64,000 nucleotides of DNA from an uncultured Bacteroidales bacterium (GTDB lineage Bacteria > Bacteroidota > Bacteroidia > Bacteroidales > UBA3824), in assembly GCA_937877455.1 (NCBI GenBank), contig CALFIU010000129.1:1-64000 (forward strand), written 5' to 3'. Made by a program: the position numbers and the translations under genes. Position 1 is the stretch's first letter. Every line of letters starts with the position of its first letter. The notes under the pieces were generated by a model. That model saw nothing but the letters and a program-made list of their open reading frames with translations, did not search any database and was not told where the DNA came from. This document shows positions 63,301 to 64,000 of this stretch, one piece after another.

Positions 63301-64000
63301 ATGGATAAAGCAATAGAAATTCTAAACAAAAACCTTCAATTCTACAAAGAAACTGGAAGACAAGAAGAATATGCCGACACATGTTGGCAAATGGCTGTCG
63401 TTCAAAACCGACTTCATAACCAAAATGAATTTCTAAAATATTATAACATAGCAAGCGAAATTTATCAAAAAAATAAAATCTATGGCAAAGCTGGCGACAT
63501 ACTCATGGAAATTGGTAGAATTTTTAATTATAAAGAAGAATTTAAAAATGCAAAAGAACACTTTCTAAAAGCTACTCTCGAATACTCCAAAATTTCTGCA
63601 CTAGAAAAATTAGCCGCTGCATACTGCGATGCCGCATACTCTGCCAAATTAGACGACAACATTAACGAAACCATAAAGTATGCTAACATAGCAATAAATT
63701 ATATAGAAAATTCTTCTGCAAAAAACACTTCTCTACATTCTAAAACTCTTATCGCATTGGTAGGTTGTTACAACGCTAAAAAACAAACCAATTTGATGGT
63801 AAGCACATTTGAAACTGCAATAAAAATATTGGAAAACGAATGTGCAAAAAATGACAACATAATGGTAAAACATGACCTTCACACAGCATACATTAATGGT
63901 GCAGAAATGATGCAAGAAAACAATTTGTTCAACTTGGCTGAAAAATACCTTTTGCGCGTAATAGACTTCTGTAAAACCGAAAATTTTAAAAGTATTTTAG
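60385..64000 (+). CDS. Large cytosolic TPR protein with degenerate P-loop domain (partial)
   Basis: The frame stays open from 60385 to the window edge, so at least 1205 residues are visible and the C-terminus is missing. There is no signal peptide. Residues about 1-170 look like a small AAA/STAND-type ATPase: VYNRPGSGITTMI (about 33-45) stands where Walker A would be, but Ile replaces the essential Lys; PLIIVFEHSEYF (about 123-134) resembles Walker B; ILLFLTTNPF follows as a sensor-like strand. A helical linker (about 180-420) leads into at least 15 TPR units (e.g. GNYPKAADFLHRAIII, EYDNAMEYFEKALEI, EYDKAIDLYQKAENMA). Inference: a signalling or scaffold protein; loss of the Lys argues against ATP hydrolysis. 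Confidence 0.8.
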   Translation, partial: MNKNNLIGTNITSAVLKQAYENTLTGNGSSFWVYNRPGSGITTMIDNMLKDIVNDGKHIAASYDGQILRKNRNAFDPMRGILAKLNGRNPDDEHDCSLFMPNVTATDQALLEFDKRIRKVASTMPLIIVFEHSEYFDIQDLEVILRFMDLLCKKNAPILLFLTTNPFVQNTWINQIAGWSCENKTREMQSMLIDYIDEAYMDDVTGFRKRYNEPMLPLHNMADVLEYMNLRFEKNNFNQQLYSSLFEDSNGNIGWLKEFINLSILNGDIKNINDTWQFVNYANIKKPRKYLQLLTERLKVYASIANQLDKIQFNSQDTKYSFWKNFIQSNGLNLIKFIDKTILRRDLYTPEEFATCKQLISNIHNQADAFKQHYSTETFDEEKLEYIIQISNQIAKIETEVKNCVKFLKEIKESQALPSSSMAQSNQKFQNARKLNKSAEKLLETKQYFAAIKKLLQAESELRYYYGNDNNAAIESCTTYTNLAKAYHWLGCYKQTMLYAEKLLENAQKCNNDNYQAEAYILIGRSCYRMADFKTAIEKYNKALTIAQNANLNNQIAKCSNLKSLAHIMVGEFDIALDLLNKSIKQNQEISNQEGLISTQTNLGSYYRLIGETKKSTTALELAESMVINTNNNKLLAKLYNSIGLTYCAEFNWQDAQTYFHSALEIYTLSGDHVNIANCYNNFGIMYSDRGNYPKAADFLHRAIIIDQTLDNMPQLATSYDNLGIVLTACGDYNNAYRFLKKSLAISTNLNNQLAMSQTFTNIGNLLLVKQEYDNAMEYFEKALEIDTKFNLWNSILADYNNIGNILFYQKEYDKAIDLYQKAENMAQDKDDKKSLAAVYNNLGNIYYDIEQYQLSENYYLLALTINQNIKDQPGEALNLSNLAAVYLTTNKIKKSIEYITQAIKIDEKIKDNLKLAQHNENLGDIFSQIREYDNAEKCYFKSLDIYNTLKMEDEIARCQNALSFCYENTNRMDKAIEILNKNLQFYKETGRQEEYADTCWQMAVVQNRLHNQNEFLKYYNIASEIYQKNKIYGKAGDILMEIGRIFNYKEEFKNAKEHFLKATLEYSKISALEKLAAAYCDAAYSAKLDDNINETIKYANIAINYIENSSAKNTSLHSKTLIALVGCYNAKKQTNLMVSTFETAIKILENECAKNDNIMVKHDLHTAYINGAEMMQENNLFNLAEKYLLRVIDFCKTENFKSIL

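Overview
The window comes from a Bacteroidota chromosome, most likely Bacteroidales-like. The evidence is AT-rich DNA, repeated TAnnTTTG promoter boxes with weak Shine-Dalgarno sites, a type IX secretion (T9SS) cargo protein with a C-terminal sorting domain, PorK/PorP components, a PorE-like OmpA protein, SufBCDSE, and LytS/LytTR, DUF2490 and CHAT-TPR families. No tRNA, rRNA, CRISPR array, integrase or complete insertion sequence was seen.

Layout. 0-4.2 kb: tandem repeats, a long hairpin, a small PID-CTERM-like protein and a large secreted leucine-rich T9SS cargo. 4.8-13 kb (minus strand): metA, a DUF2079 membrane protein, an acetyltransferase, a membrane-anchored coiled-coil protein and a 1351-residue RecQ-like helicase. 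13-22 kb: a PorE-like OmpA protein, sufB alone on the plus strand between two inverted repeats, then sufC-sufD and sufS-sufE-sufT-like-DUF1294-hexapeptide protein on the minus strand. Inverting 17.5-22.3 kb on paper restores sufBCDSE. 22-27 kb: a SiaC/SiaB phospho-signalling pair in which SiaB is duplicated within one chain, a membrane/cytidylate-kinase fusion, and a MutS-like ATPase with membrane segments. 27-38 kb: nadD, a SPOR-like protein, a lipoprotein, porK and porP without porLMN, a class IV aminotransferase-like protein, pyrI-pyrB, and rodA-mrdA without mreBCD. 38-46 kb: a DnaJ-like protein and a surface operon (beta-helix lipoprotein, VTC domain, DUF4956, DUF2490) ending in a LytS/LytTR two-component system.

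The most unusual region is 46.2-57.7 kb. A TAnnTTTG promoter precedes about 300 bases of highly structured non-coding sequence: a 5' hairpin, then a rod of at least eight nested helices that can also be drawn as a competing fold. A secreted PPC-domain protein with its own terminator follows. Next come three exported TPR-CHAT caspase-like proteases, two of them a tandem duplicate pair, interleaved with two exported proteins of unknown family. All carry N-terminal signal peptides, so this looks like a cell-envelope CHAT protease system with candidate partners or substrates. The window ends with mltG, a sodium:solute symporter and a cytosolic TPR protein that has a degenerate P-loop and runs off the edge.

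A short dispersed intergenic repeat (core TCATTTGAA...GGACACATAGGTT) occurs at about 0.1, 4.6 and 46.2 kb, with a possible half copy at 15.8 kb. A second, MITE-like repeat flanks sufB. Function calls come from motif recognition by eye; no database search was possible.
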